Shown here one piece after another: positions 51,605-61,037 of a stretch of DNA of 64,000 bases. The stretch is from assembly GCA_934182605.1 (NCBI GenBank), contig CAKPRQ010000005.1:1-64000 (forward strand). The letters are read 5' to 3'. The translations under genes and the position numbers were made by a program. This DNA is from an uncultured Clostridia bacterium (lineage in GTDB: Bacteria; Bacillota; Clostridia; TANB77; CAG-508). Within the stretch, counting starts at the first letter, position 1; each line of letters starts with the position of its first letter. The notes below the pieces were generated by a model, which worked only from the letters and a program-made list of their open reading frames with translations, was not told where the DNA came from and did no database searches.

Positions 51605-52366
51605 TTAAAATATACTTTCAAACTCCAATGGCACTATATCTTCATAAAGCAATGTATATTGCGAATTAACTTGCCTATAATCATGGTAATGTCCAAAATA
51701 CCATTTTTTAAATTCACACTTTTCTGATATTTGCTGCAAATAATCTGTTAAACAATCTTTCTTATATTTTCCTGCACCTAATATAACTTGTACACTTGTT
51801 GGACAACAATGTGAAATAATATAATCAACTTTATAATTTACTTTTTCTAAATTTTTAATTCCATTTTCCATCTCTTCATTTGTTGGCAATTCTAAATCCC
51901 ACCATGAGTAATCTCTAATTCTAAAATATGCACCTCTTTTTCTAAAGTTATATATCTTTTCTTCTTCATCTAAGTTTAATATTCCATCTTGTATATCATG
52001 TGAAGATGCTCCACCAAATGCAAATATTTTTTTATTATCTATTTCAAAAATTTCACCTCTCATTAGGTGTAATACTGAATCTCTAATTTTGTGTACCTTC
52101 CCTCCGTGCCACTTTTTCTCTGGATAGTTATATAATCTAGTAAAATTCTCATGATTACCATCTACAAATAATGTTGTAAAATTCTTTTTATTTAACCAAT
52201 CTAACCCATACTTTTCCTGTTCACTCTCGTTTTCAAATGTCCAAACTCCGCCAAAGTCTCCGCATATAATAACATAATCATCTTTTGTCATTTCTGTTTG
52301 AATAGGAAAGTTATCCATTGAAAATCTTGTAAAGTCAGAATGGCAATCTCCTGTTATATAAATCAT
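51605..52366 (-). CDS. calcineurin-like metallophosphoesterase
   Basis: 253 residues with the full set of metal-binding motifs: ITGDCHSDF (Asp and His), IICGDFGGVW, VDGNHENF, IISHCCPTS and the final GHYHDYR. The enzyme uses two metal ions to cleave a phosphoester; protein phosphatases, nucleotidases and 2',3'-phosphodiesterases share this fold, so substrate is open. AAAGGTG precedes the ATG. First gene of the three-gene minus-strand run that ends with the TPR-HEPN protein. Confidence 0.9.
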   Translation of the reverse strand: MIYITGDCHSDFTRFSMDNFPIQTEMTKDDYVIICGDFGGVWTFENESEQEKYGLDWLNKKNFTTLFVDGNHENFTRLYNYPEKKWHGGKVHKIRDSVLHLMRGEIFEIDNKKIFAFGGASSHDIQDGILNLDEEEKIYNFRKRGAYFRIRDYSWWDLELPTNEEMENGIKNLEKVNYKVDYIISHCCPTSVQVILGAGKYKKDCLTDYLQQISEKCEFKKWYFGHYHDYRQVNSQYTLLYEDIVPLEFESIF

Positions 52367-52524
52367 TTTATCACCTTTTTCTGTTCATTTCGGTATTTAA
52401 TATATAAACATATTGATTTTTATTCATTTCTTATATACCGCTTCTGAATTTATTTGTATTATACTATTTTTTATTTAAAATTCCTAGTATTTTTACAGAA
52501 AAAGAAACCTTTAATCAAAGGCTT

Positions 52525-55305
52525 CTAAAATGGCAATATTATTTCTTCATTTTCTTTATTTGTAGAATTTTTACCTAAATCTGGACTTATCATTTGTTGA
52601 TGTACCGCAATTACAGCTATACTTTCATTGTTAATTTTTCTTCTTATCATATTTCTATCTTTTTCAGCAATTGCAATGCTTCCATGTTTTTTCAAATATG
52701 TCCAAAGCGCTCCTGGGTTTAATGGAAATTTAATATTTTGTTTTTCATAATATTCTACAACTAATTTATATGCAGTTCCTGGTATTAAATAATACATGCT
52801 TTTTTGACTGTCATAACATCCTAAAACTTTTGCATATGGATTCGTACTACTTTGGTTTTCATGTAGATATACTTGAAAATATGCTTCTCCACTTGCCAAC
52901 AATTCTTGTATTGCATAGAAAAACATTTTATCTGGTTTTGAATCTGATGTTCTAATACTTTGTTTATTTGCTAATTTTAACAAACTATTAAAACATATTA
53001 GTTTCCATTCAGTCATAATCGTTGTATCTATAACACCATTGGCTCTTGCAAATTCAAAAAACATTTCACAACCTATATACAATGATGCCATATTTTCTGG
53101 TATTCTCGCATGAGAAAAATCTCTGTTAAATTTTTCTCTATATCTAGGAAAGTCAATCTTTATTTGCTCTCTAACTTTATCGTAATTTACAATTATCCAT
53201 TTTATATACTCTCTCATACAAATATTAAGCTTATCTTTATTTCCTTGTAAGTATGATAAAATATCTAATCTTAAATCTCCCTTTTCTATTTCTACAATTA
53301 CGCTTCTGGCTACCCTACTTTCTGCGAAATTAGGAAAGTTTTCTCCTGTTGCCATTAATATTCCTCTTGAGCTATATGATTTTCTTATATCTTTACCATT
53401 TTGTTTCATTCTTGATCTGCCTTGTTTATCTCCTGCCATTCCAAATATACTTTCCGCAACTGCTTCCATTTTTCTCGACTCTTGTAATGATTGACTTGGA
53501 TAATAGTCATCTATTAACAATACACTGTCTTTTACTATAAAAGCTTGTTTTTCTAGACTATTTACCGTATCTTTAAACCCACAAGGTATTGTATCTCTTT
53601 CAAAATTTCCAAAGTGCGATAACATTAATGCTGCTAAAGTACTTTTTTGTGTTCCACTTTCTCCTAGTATCCAAGTAACAAAACCATTAGCTATTCCTAT
53701 TTCTCTAAATATTTCTTGTAAAGGTGCTAAAAAAATGGTTCCTAATAATGGTACTATAATAGTTTCTTTCCCTACATTTAATAAGCTGAGTGATGTTTCT
53801 ACACATTCCTTTATTTGTTTTGAATCTAACTGGTCTTCTATAAACTTATATTATTCTAGTCCTGACTCACTTAAATCAACTTTTATATCTTTATTCTCTC
53901 CAATTACTCCACCATGATATAAATAATGTAATTTTCCATTTATTTTTCTAAAACCCATATGTGAATATATTATTTCTTTAGTTGATAATTTACTTAATAT
54001 TTTTGATGTATCTTTAAAATATTCTTTATTATTTCCATTTGGACTTATTCTAGGCTCAAAGTTCCATGTTCCATTTGCAATCCAATTTAAGCTCTCAAAG
54101 TCTTTTATATTTAGTGTTATTTTTGGCAACTCTTCTCCTGTATTTAAAATAGTTTTTAAAGTAACATCTGTCCTTGTTTCATTTCCATCATTATATGTAA
54201 TAAACTTTGTTGGAATTGCAATAAAATTACTTATTACTTTATCTTCTAATACATCCTTTTTTATTATTTTCTTAACCAACCCTCTGTCAGAAAATTCATA
54301 ACTATGAGGTCTTAATAAATCATTATATTGTTTATACTTATCTTCTGATATTTCAAATTCATCATTATATGCATATCCTTCTAATAATCTTGGACAATAA
54401 TAATTATCACTTTTATATTCTATACTTTTTCCTCCATAAAAGAAATCTGCTAAATTTTGTTTTGATGTATCTGGATTAAAATCTTTAAATATTTCTAATA
54501 ATTTTTTAGGGATTTTTTCAGCAGTTTTATAATCCACAATGGGTTCTTCCAAAACATAACCAACCCTAAATTTATGTTGTTCCTCACTATGGCTAAATGT
54601 ATAATATGCAAATGTAGGCATAAACTCTATTTTCTTACAATATTCTAGTAATTTATTTATTGTTGCATGTTCTTTTTCATTTGCACATATTTTTATTCCA
54701 TTTTTTGTGTTATCAAAATCCACTAAAAATAATTGTTGCCCTTTAAAATTTTGTTTTGCATTCGACTTTATTCCTGATGGAATTATTGTTTTTCCTTTTA
54801 CAATATTATTTAATATTTCATCTAATGAATATTTTTTTATTTCAAGATTAGGTATTCGATTTTTTATATATGCCGCCTCTTTCTTATCTGGCTTGCTTGT
54901 ATGTTCTATTATATCAAACATACAATTTATATCTCTCGGTTTATTACCTTTATCAAATACTAAATCTGTAATTTTTTCTTTTGTTCTATTTTTACTGAAG
55001 CAAGACATATTTTCTTTTATCTCTATATTTAATCCAAAGTCATTAATCAATTGTTTTGCTGCATCAAAATATGTTGGTAAATTTTTATATTGCATTACAA
55101 ATGTTACCATATTACCACTATGCTCTTTTGCTGCAAAATCTGTAAAACCTTTTTCATCATTTACCCAGAACGACGGATGCTTTTCATTTCTAAATGGCGA
55201 ACAATATCCAATACTATTTCCAGAATGTTGTTGCGGTTCACCTAAATAATATCTTGCTACTTGTTTATTTGTTAATTTACTTCTAATTTCATCATATATA
55301 TTCAA
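52525..55305 (-). pseudogene. mobile-element primase-helicase (CHC2-like/DUF927-like), interrupted by an in-frame TAA
   Basis: One frame of 926 codons runs from TTG 55305 (AGGAGGG seven bases upstream) to 52525, broken only by TAA at 53853-53851. Part 1 (484 residues) has a primase zinc-finger-like start, YCSPFRNEKHPSFWVNDEKG, though later Cys ligands are lost (FTDFAAKEHSGN), and a central primase-polymerase-like region. After the stop, translation continues in the same frame with NVGKETIIVPLLG, Walker A GESGTQKSTLAAL, SHFGNFERDTIP and the Walker B-like DSVLLIDDYYPS. This is the DUF927-type helicase of integrative elements and phages. The Walker A lies between the stop and the next ATG (53625), so neither half makes an active ATPase unless the stop is read through. 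Confidence 0.75.
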
Positions 55306-55411
55306 TTGTATCCCTCCTAAAATATTTCTAAATTTATTGAATATTTTAGGCTAATCGTATATAATATATTTAGAGATTGTTTATATAGGTTAACCTTTAT
55401 ATTCAATTATA

Positions 55412-55448
55412 TTGTTCTTTCAAGTACCAATTGAAAGGACAATTTTTT
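55412..55448 (+). terminator. terminator-like hairpin, plus strand
   Basis: TTGTTCTTTCAA (55412-55423) pairs with TTGAAAGGACAA (55431-55442, one G-T) and is followed by TTTTTT on the plus strand. No plus-strand gene lies upstream; on the minus strand it follows the HTH genes, where the T-run is poor. It may block antisense transcription into the HTH genes. Confidence 0.55.
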
Positions 55449-55451
55449 ATT

Positions 55452-55670
55452 TTATACAATGTGAAAATCCCTTCTTTCATTCAAAATGCTATTTTCTTCT
55501 TGAGATTTTATAAAATCGTTTACTGATTTTTTTGTAAAAAATACTCTTCTACCAATCCTTACAAATTTTATTTTTCTTTCTCTGATTAATTTTGAAAGAG
55601 ACCACTCTGTAAATATCGGTTTATATTTTTCTATTACTTGTTGTTTTGTTAAGAATTCTTCTTCATCCAT
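55452..55670 (-). CDS. excisionase-like helix-turn-helix protein
   Basis: 72 residues with a MerR/excisionase-type DNA-binding fold: FLTKQQVIEKY, WSLSKLIRERKIKFVRIGRR and FFTKKSVNDFIKSQ. Such proteins bend DNA to direct excision by tyrosine integrases. The ATG follows the stop of the upstream HTH gene by one base, and the ribosome site lies inside that gene, so translation is probably coupled. It precedes the replication gene on the same strand. Confidence 0.8.
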   Translation of the reverse strand: MDEEEFLTKQQVIEKYKPIFTEWSLSKLIRERKIKFVRIGRRVFFTKKSVNDFIKSQEENSILNERRDFHIV

Positions 55671-55671
55671 T

Positions 55672-55866
55672 TTATTTTGTGTTCACCTCCTGCTTCTTTA
55701 ACCAAATTAAAAACTCTTTTTTAGGTATTAATTTTCTATTCCCTATTTTTACTAATGGAATTTGTCCAGAATTTATTAAATTATATACTCCTGCTTTTGA
55801 AATTCTCATTTTTTCTTGAATTTCTTTAACAGTTAATAGCTCTGGAATATCTGTTTTTTCTTGCAT
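55672..55866 (-). CDS. excisionase-like helix-turn-helix protein
   Basis: 64 residues of the DNA-binding excisionase family: LTVKEIQEKMRISKAGVYNL, then SGQIPLVKIGNRKLIPKKEF and a C-terminal helix. AAGGAGGTG precedes the ATG. It is divergent from the DUF6076-like gene and integrase across a short control region with an inverted repeat. With the next gene it forms a coupled pair of small DNA-binding proteins. Confidence 0.85.
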   Translation of the reverse strand: MQEKTDIPELLTVKEIQEKMRISKAGVYNLINSGQIPLVKIGNRKLIPKKEFLIWLKKQEVNTK

Positions 55867-55909
55867 AATCTCACCTCCTTAGAATTATTCGAAGTAATTG
55901 ACAGATTAT

Positions 55910-55962
55910 TCTTGACTTTTAATATGTCTATATGTTACAATAGATTCAAATTTAAGTCAAGA
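55910..55962. promoter_or_regulatory. overlapping divergent promoters with a 9-bp inverted repeat
   Basis: TCTTGACTT (55910-55918) is repeated inverted as AAGTCAAGA (55954-55962). The plus-strand promoter is TTGACT at 55912-55917 with TACAAT at 55936-55941 (18 bases). On the minus strand TTGACT (55960-55955) and TAACAT are 17 bases apart. Each arm of the repeat contains one -35 box, so a dimeric regulator here could control both the excisionase side and the integrase side. Confidence 0.6.
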
Positions 55963-56005
55963 CATTTTTGAAATTTATTTTAAAATGTCTAAAAAGGAGA
56001 TAGTT

Positions 56006-56698
56006 ATGAAACAAGACTCAAAGCAAATTCATCTATATATAAATAATGATACATGTTATCTTATAGATATTGAAAAAAAAGCTGTTACTAAAGAATTTAA
56101 TTTAGGTAATTTTGTAATTGAATTATTTGAAGAAACTAATGCAACTGAAAAACATTTAATTGAATTTTTGTTAAATAATCATGCAGATTCATTATATAAT
56201 TTAGGTAATGAATTATCAAAAATGGGACCATTCAAATGTAGAATTTTTAGTGGAATTAAAATAGAGAATGATTTACAAATGCCATTAGAAATTTATACTT
56301 TTAAATCTTATCATGATTTTATTTTATTCATTTTATATAGAGCCGCTGCTTTAAATATTCAATTTAATAAATGTAAAAATTGTGGCAAATATTTTGTTCC
56401 TACAACTAAAAGTAATGAAATATATTGTACTCGTGTTTTTAGAAATGGTAAGACTTGTAGAGATATCGGTTATGAGCTTTCTGTACAATCTGATGAAATA
56501 ACAAAGTTATATAGAAATGCATATAAAACTCAAAATGCCAAGAAGCAAAGAAATAAGGATATTGCTAATGTAGATAAACTATTTGCCAATTGGGCTTCTA
56601 AGGCTAAAGAGATGTATAAACTTTGTAAAGATAATAAAATTAAACTTGATGAACTTTCAAAATGGCTAAAAGATAATCAAGATTGGATTAATAAGTAG
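56006..56698 (+). CDS. DUF6076-like zinc-finger protein of integrative elements
   Basis: About 230 residues. A mixed N-terminal domain leads to a four-Cys zinc motif, FNKCKNCGKYFVP then EIYCTRVFRNGKTCRDIG, and a Lys-rich helical C-terminus with KLYRNAYKTQNAKKQR. This arrangement is common in short proteins just upstream of integrases in clostridial elements. AAGGAGAT before ATG 56006 fixes the start; an earlier in-frame ATG at 55985 lacks a site. It ends 12 bases before the integrase gene. Its function is not known; DNA binding is inferred from the zinc motif. Confidence 0.7.
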   Translation: MKQDSKQIHLYINNDTCYLIDIEKKAVTKEFNLGNFVIELFEETNATEKHLIEFLLNNHADSLYNLGNELSKMGPFKCRIFSGIKIENDLQMPLEIYTFKSYHDFILFILYRAAALNIQFNKCKNCGKYFVPTTKSNEIYCTRVFRNGKTCRDIGYELSVQSDEITKLYRNAYKTQNAKKQRNKDIANVDKLFANWASKAKEMYKLCKDNKIKLDELSKWLKDNQDWINK

Positions 56699-56710
56699 GA
56701 GGTAATATAT

Positions 56711-57895
56711 TTGGCAGGAAACATTCTATATATGGGAAATGAAAAATATAGACTTCGTGTTAGTAATGGTTTCGATTCAAATGGAAAAAGAAAATATTTC
56801 AATAAAACTGTTACTTGTTCATCTAAAAGGGAAGCCGAAAAAGAACTTGCAAAATTTATCACTTCAATTGAAGGCGGTTGCACGTATTCTGCAAAAAAAG
56901 TTATATTAAATGATTTTAGTAAACAATGGTTAGAAACATATGTAAAACCTAATCTTTCACCAACAGCTTACCAAAGTTATAATGAAAAATTAAATAAACA
57001 TATTTTACCATATTTAGGTAACAAGCGACTTGATAAAATAAAACCTTTGGATTTGGATAATCTGTATAATTTTTTGCTAACTAAACCAACTAATAGAAAA
57101 GACAAAAATGGTAATTACAAAACTTTATCTCCAGCTAGTGTACATCGTGCTCATGAAATATTATCTAGCATTTTCAGTAATGCTCTTAGGTGGGACATGG
57201 TTTCATATAATCCATGTACTAAAGTTGTTCAACCTAAATTTAAACGTACTAAAATGACATGTTATGATGAAGAAACATCTAAAAGATTAATAAATGCCCT
57301 ACTTAAGAAAGCTCCTATAAAATATAAATGCTTTGTTATTCTTGCTATATTAACTGGTTTTAGACGTGGTGAATTAGTTGGTTTGCATTGGGATGATATT
57401 GATTTTAAAAATCATAAAATAAGTATTAAACGAAGTGCCTATTATTTAAGTGGTCAACCTACTTCTGAGAAGAGTCCTAAAACTGATTTAAGTACTCGTA
57501 CAATAGCAGTACCTAGTATTTGCTTTGATTTGCTTAAACAATGGAGATGTGAGCAAGGTAAGATGAGACTTGCATTGGGTAAATCTTGGAATGGTGCTAA
57601 AAATGTTTTTACTACTGCTGATGGTAGAATTATGAATCCTGCAACTGGTCCTAAATGGTTTAGTTCTTTCTTAACTAGAAATGGTTTTCCTCATATTCGT
57701 TTTCATGATTTGAGACATACTTTTGCTACTTTGCTTATTTCTGGTAATGTTGATGTTAAGACTGTTTCTCATAAATTAGGTCATGCTAGTACTGATACTA
57801 CTTTGAAGTTTTATGTTCATGATTTGGAGTCTACCGATAGGGCTAGTGCGGAGTTGTTGGAGAATATGTTGGTTAAAGATGTGAATATTGTATAA
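56711..57895 (+). CDS. tyrosine site-specific integrase
   Basis: 394 residues. The N-terminal arm-binding part (YRLRVSNGFDSNGKRKYFN) and the SAM-like core-binding part (WLETYVKPNLSPTAYQSYNE) lead to the catalytic domain with TGFRRGELVGLHWDDI (first Arg), FHDLRHTFATLL (His-x-x-Arg), HKLGHASTDTT and the nucleophile Tyr in LKFYVHD. All catalytic residues are present. The start is TTG after AGGAGGT. The last 150 bases switch to G/T-rich codons (GTTGATGTTAAG, GAGTTGTTGGAG), resembling the DNA at 48170-48320. It forms one operon with the DUF6076-like gene. Confidence 0.95.
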   Translation: MAGNILYMGNEKYRLRVSNGFDSNGKRKYFNKTVTCSSKREAEKELAKFITSIEGGCTYSAKKVILNDFSKQWLETYVKPNLSPTAYQSYNEKLNKHILPYLGNKRLDKIKPLDLDNLYNFLLTKPTNRKDKNGNYKTLSPASVHRAHEILSSIFSNALRWDMVSYNPCTKVVQPKFKRTKMTCYDEETSKRLINALLKKAPIKYKCFVILAILTGFRRGELVGLHWDDIDFKNHKISIKRSAYYLSGQPTSEKSPKTDLSTRTIAVPSICFDLLKQWRCEQGKMRLALGKSWNGAKNVFTTADGRIMNPATGPKWFSSFLTRNGFPHIRFHDLRHTFATLLISGNVDVKTVSHKLGHASTDTTLKFYVHDLESTDRASAELLENMLVKDVNIV

Positions 57896-57910
57896 TACTC
57901 ACATCTTTAT
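57878..57910 (+). terminator. terminator of the integrase gene
   Basis: GATGTGA (57878-57884) pairs with TCACATC (57899-57905), followed by TTTATTATTATT. The left arm lies in the last codons of the integrase. Confidence 0.65.
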
Positions 57911-57912
57911 TA

Positions 57913-60900
57913 TTATTCATCATATTTATATTCTTCTTTATCTTCTGCAACCATTGATATATTTTTATTTTTTTCTTTATTTGAATTATTTGATAAAAAT
58001 GTTTCATCACTTTTCATTAATCTGTATATAACATTTCCTAAAGAATTCATTATCGCATTATAAAATTCTTTGCTTTCAAATAATTTCTTATATGAACTAG
58101 AACTTTCTTTATATGCTTTACTTGTTTTTTCGCTAAATACTTTTGGAAATACGGATTTTACAAACATATCCTCATTATTTGCCTTTGCAGATTTTCTAAC
58201 TTCATCATCTTTCATTATAATGTCCATAATATTTTTAACTAACATATTATCAGCCTCTGTAAATTGTCCTGCATATAAATCATTCACTTTTTTTATTACT
58301 TCTTCTAAATATCTTTGTTCTGGCAATATTGCAATTGGGATACCTGAACCTTGAGGTTTTACTAATCCTTCTGCCTCGTCTGTTTTTCTTAAAGATACAC
58401 TCCCTTGAAATGTTTGTTTTAAATTATAAAAAGTCAATTTTAATGAACCTTCTAAATCAATTGTATCAACTTTATTTTTTGGTAATAATTTTTCAACATA
58501 TCTTAAATACATATATGTTTTATGAAGCTCTTCATCTCCCATAAATGTAATTTGAGTTATATAAGAATAAAATTTATTAAAGCTAATTACTTGTTTTCTA
58601 AAACTTTCTCTGTCTTCAATTTCAAGTTTGTTATATAAGTCTACTGTTTCTTTAACACAACTTGTTAATCTTCCAAAATCGTTTTCGTTTTGTTTACCAT
58701 CCTTCAGATAAATTTTACAGAATTTTTCTATATTCTCGTCATAAATTAGTCCATAACTTTTTATCATGTTTAATTTATCATAAATAGCATTTGGATTAGT
58801 TTCTTGCTCTAGTACAGTAACATCATAAAAAGGCTTAAATGCTTCTTGTATATCTTGAGCTTCATTAACAAAATCAATTACTAATGTATCATCTTTTCCT
58901 TTACATGTCCTATTTAATCTTGATAAAGTTTGTACTGCTTTTATTCCTTTTAGTTTTTTATCTACAAACATTGTATGTAATAATGGTTCATCAAATCCTG
59001 TCTGATATTTTTCAGCAACTACTAATATTCCAAATTCATCTGAGTTAAAATACTCTTTTGTTTGTGATTCAGATATTTTTTTGCTATCTTTTGTTTTATT
59101 CATTCCACTCTCTGTAAAAGATTCTCCACCATCTTGCACTTCTCCTGAAAATGCAACTAATACATCAAGATCATCATATCCTTTTTCTGCAATATATCTT
59201 TTAATTTCAAAGAAATATCTGACAGCGTGAAGTCTCGAAGCAGTTACAAGCATTGCTTTTCCTCTACCACCTATTTTATTTTTTGTAACATTTCTAAATT
59301 GCTCAACTATAATTTGAGTTTTTTGAGTAATATTTATTTCATGTAAACTTTCAAATTTCTTTATTACTTTTGTTGCATAGTTTTCTGGGACTTCTGGATT
59401 GTCTGGTGTATTTTTAGCAATTTGATATATTGTTTTATATGTCATGTAATTAGCTAAAACATCTAATATGAAGCCTTCTTCTATAGCTTGTCTCATGCTG
59501 TACACGTGATAAGGTTTAAATGTTCCATCATCTTGCTTTGTTCCAAATAATTCTAATGTCTTTGGTTTTGGGGTAGCAGTAAAAGCAAAGAATGAAATAT
59601 TCTTTTGTGGCCCATGAGTAGCTAACTCTTCAACAATTTTGTCTTCATAATCTTTTTCACTTTCTTCTGCTCTTGCCTCTAATTCAGCATATTTCTTTAA
59701 TGCTTCTTCTTTATCTGCTAAAGCTATTTTTAATTTTTTTGCTGAATTTCCTGTTTGACTTGAATGTGCTTCATCCACTATAACAGCAAACTTTTTGTGT
59801 CCCATATCATCTACATCTTTATATATAACAGGAAACTTTTGTAGCGTGGTAATTATAATTCTTTTTCCATCATTTATAGCATCTTTTAAATCTTTTGATG
59901 TTTTTTCGTCATCAATTTTTACAACAACACCTTTTTGATGTTCAAATTGATATATTGTTTCTTGTAATTGCTTATCTAATATTTTTCTATCAGTTACAAC
60001 TATAATGGAATTGAATACTGCATTATTGTCCTTGTCATGTAGTCCTGACAACCTATGTGCAAGCCAAGCTATACTATTTGATTTTCCTGAACCAGCACTA
60101 TGTTGAATTAAATAATTTTGCCCAACACCACAATCTCTAACATTCCATATTAATTTTCTCACAACATCTAATTGATGAAATCTAGGAAAAATAATATTTT
60201 CTTTTTTCTTAATTATTTCTTTACCACCACGATGTAACACTTCTTCTTTTACTTGTAAATGTATAAATTTATGTATTATTTCCATTAAAGAATCTTTTTT
60301 TAATACATTCTTCCATAAATAATCCGTTGTATATCCATTTTCATTTGTTGGATTTCCTGCACCTCCAACATTTCCTGCTCCATTTGAACCTTGATTAAAT
60401 GGTAAATAATATGTATCTTTTCCTGCAAGTTTTGTTGTATATTTTACATCATAATGATCCACTGCAAAATAAGCTATTATTCTGCTATTAAATCTAAATA
60501 TTAATTCTCTAGGATCTCTATCATACATAAATTGCTTTTGTGCATTTTCACTATTTTGCCCTGTTATTTGATTCTTTAATTCTAAAGCTACAACAGGAAT
60601 ACCATTTAATAATAAAACTATATCAACTGAATTTTCATTTTGTGTAGAATACTTTAATTGTCTTGTTTCATTCAATATATTTTTATTATATAGATCCCAA
60701 TTTTCTGGTACTAAATTTGTTTCTGGCATAAAGTATGCTAATATAAATTTAAACCCTCTATCTGTAATTCCATTTCTGATTACATCAATTATTCCTCTTG
60801 TTACTACTTCTTCATTAAATCTTTTTATAAATCTTGATTTATAATCATCTGGAAATGCCATTTTATATCTATTCCATTCTTTGCTTTGAGTATCTTCTAT

Positions 60901-61035
60901 AAATTTAAATAAATCTTTTTGATTTAATGCTGATTCTCTATCAAAGTCTTCAGGATATCCTTTTATATATCCTCCATCTTCTGATAAAAGATATGTTTCA
61001 ATATCTTGTTCAAATCTTTTTTCATTTTCTTCCAT
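57913..61035 (-). CDS. hsdR: type I restriction enzyme R subunit
   Basis: 1040 residues. The N-terminal nuclease core shows VDIVLLLNGIPVVALELKN (Asp and Glu-x-Lys of the PD-(D/E)xK fold). The motor part has QHSAGSGKSNSIAWLAH (Walker A), FAVIVDEAHSSQ (DEAH-type Walker B), FFAFTATPKP and the later VVAEKYQTGFDEP and QTLSRLNRTCKG. The C-terminal helical part contacts the methylase. It translocates and cuts unmethylated DNA together with HsdM and HsdS. AAGGAG precedes the ATG and overlaps the stop of hsdS by a few bases, so translation is coupled. Last gene of the hsdM-hsdS-hsdR operon. Confidence 0.96.
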   Translation of the reverse strand: MEENEKRFEQDIETYLLSEDGGYIKGYPEDFDRESALNQKDLFKFIEDTQSKEWNRYKMAFPDDYKSRFIKRFNEEVVTRGIIDVIRNGITDRGFKFILAYFMPETNLVPENWDLYNKNILNETRQLKYSTQNENSVDIVLLLNGIPVVALELKNQITGQNSENAQKQFMYDRDPRELIFRFNSRIIAYFAVDHYDVKYTTKLAGKDTYYLPFNQGSNGAGNVGGAGNPTNENGYTTDYLWKNVLKKDSLMEIIHKFIHLQVKEEVLHRGGKEIIKKKENIIFPRFHQLDVVRKLIWNVRDCGVGQNYLIQHSAGSGKSNSIAWLAHRLSGLHDKDNNAVFNSIIVVTDRKILDKQLQETIYQFEHQKGVVVKIDDEKTSKDLKDAINDGKRIIITTLQKFPVIYKDVDDMGHKKFAVIVDEAHSSQTGNSAKKLKIALADKEEALKKYAELEARAEESEKDYEDKIVEELATHGPQKNISFFAFTATPKPKTLELFGTKQDDGTFKPYHVYSMRQAIEEGFILDVLANYMTYKTIYQIAKNTPDNPEVPENYATKVIKKFESLHEINITQKTQIIVEQFRNVTKNKIGGRGKAMLVTASRLHAVRYFFEIKRYIAEKGYDDLDVLVAFSGEVQDGGESFTESGMNKTKDSKKISESQTKEYFNSDEFGILVVAEKYQTGFDEPLLHTMFVDKKLKGIKAVQTLSRLNRTCKGKDDTLVIDFVNEAQDIQEAFKPFYDVTVLEQETNPNAIYDKLNMIKSYGLIYDENIEKFCKIYLKDGKQNENDFGRLTSCVKETVDLYNKLEIEDRESFRKQVISFNKFYSYITQITFMGDEELHKTYMYLRYVEKLLPKNKVDTIDLEGSLKLTFYNLKQTFQGSVSLRKTDEAEGLVKPQGSGIPIAILPEQRYLEEVIKKVNDLYAGQFTEADNMLVKNIMDIIMKDDEVRKSAKANNEDMFVKSVFPKVFSEKTSKAYKESSSSYKKLFESKEFYNAIMNSLGNVIYRLMKSDETFLSNNSNKEKNKNISMVAEDKEEYKYDE

Positions 61036-61037
61036 AA

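Noticed and set aside
53626..53850. Reading the stretch between the two replication-gene halves as intergenic
   Set aside because: It is in frame with both halves and encodes the Walker A, so one gene with a nonsense codon explains it better than two genes with a gap.
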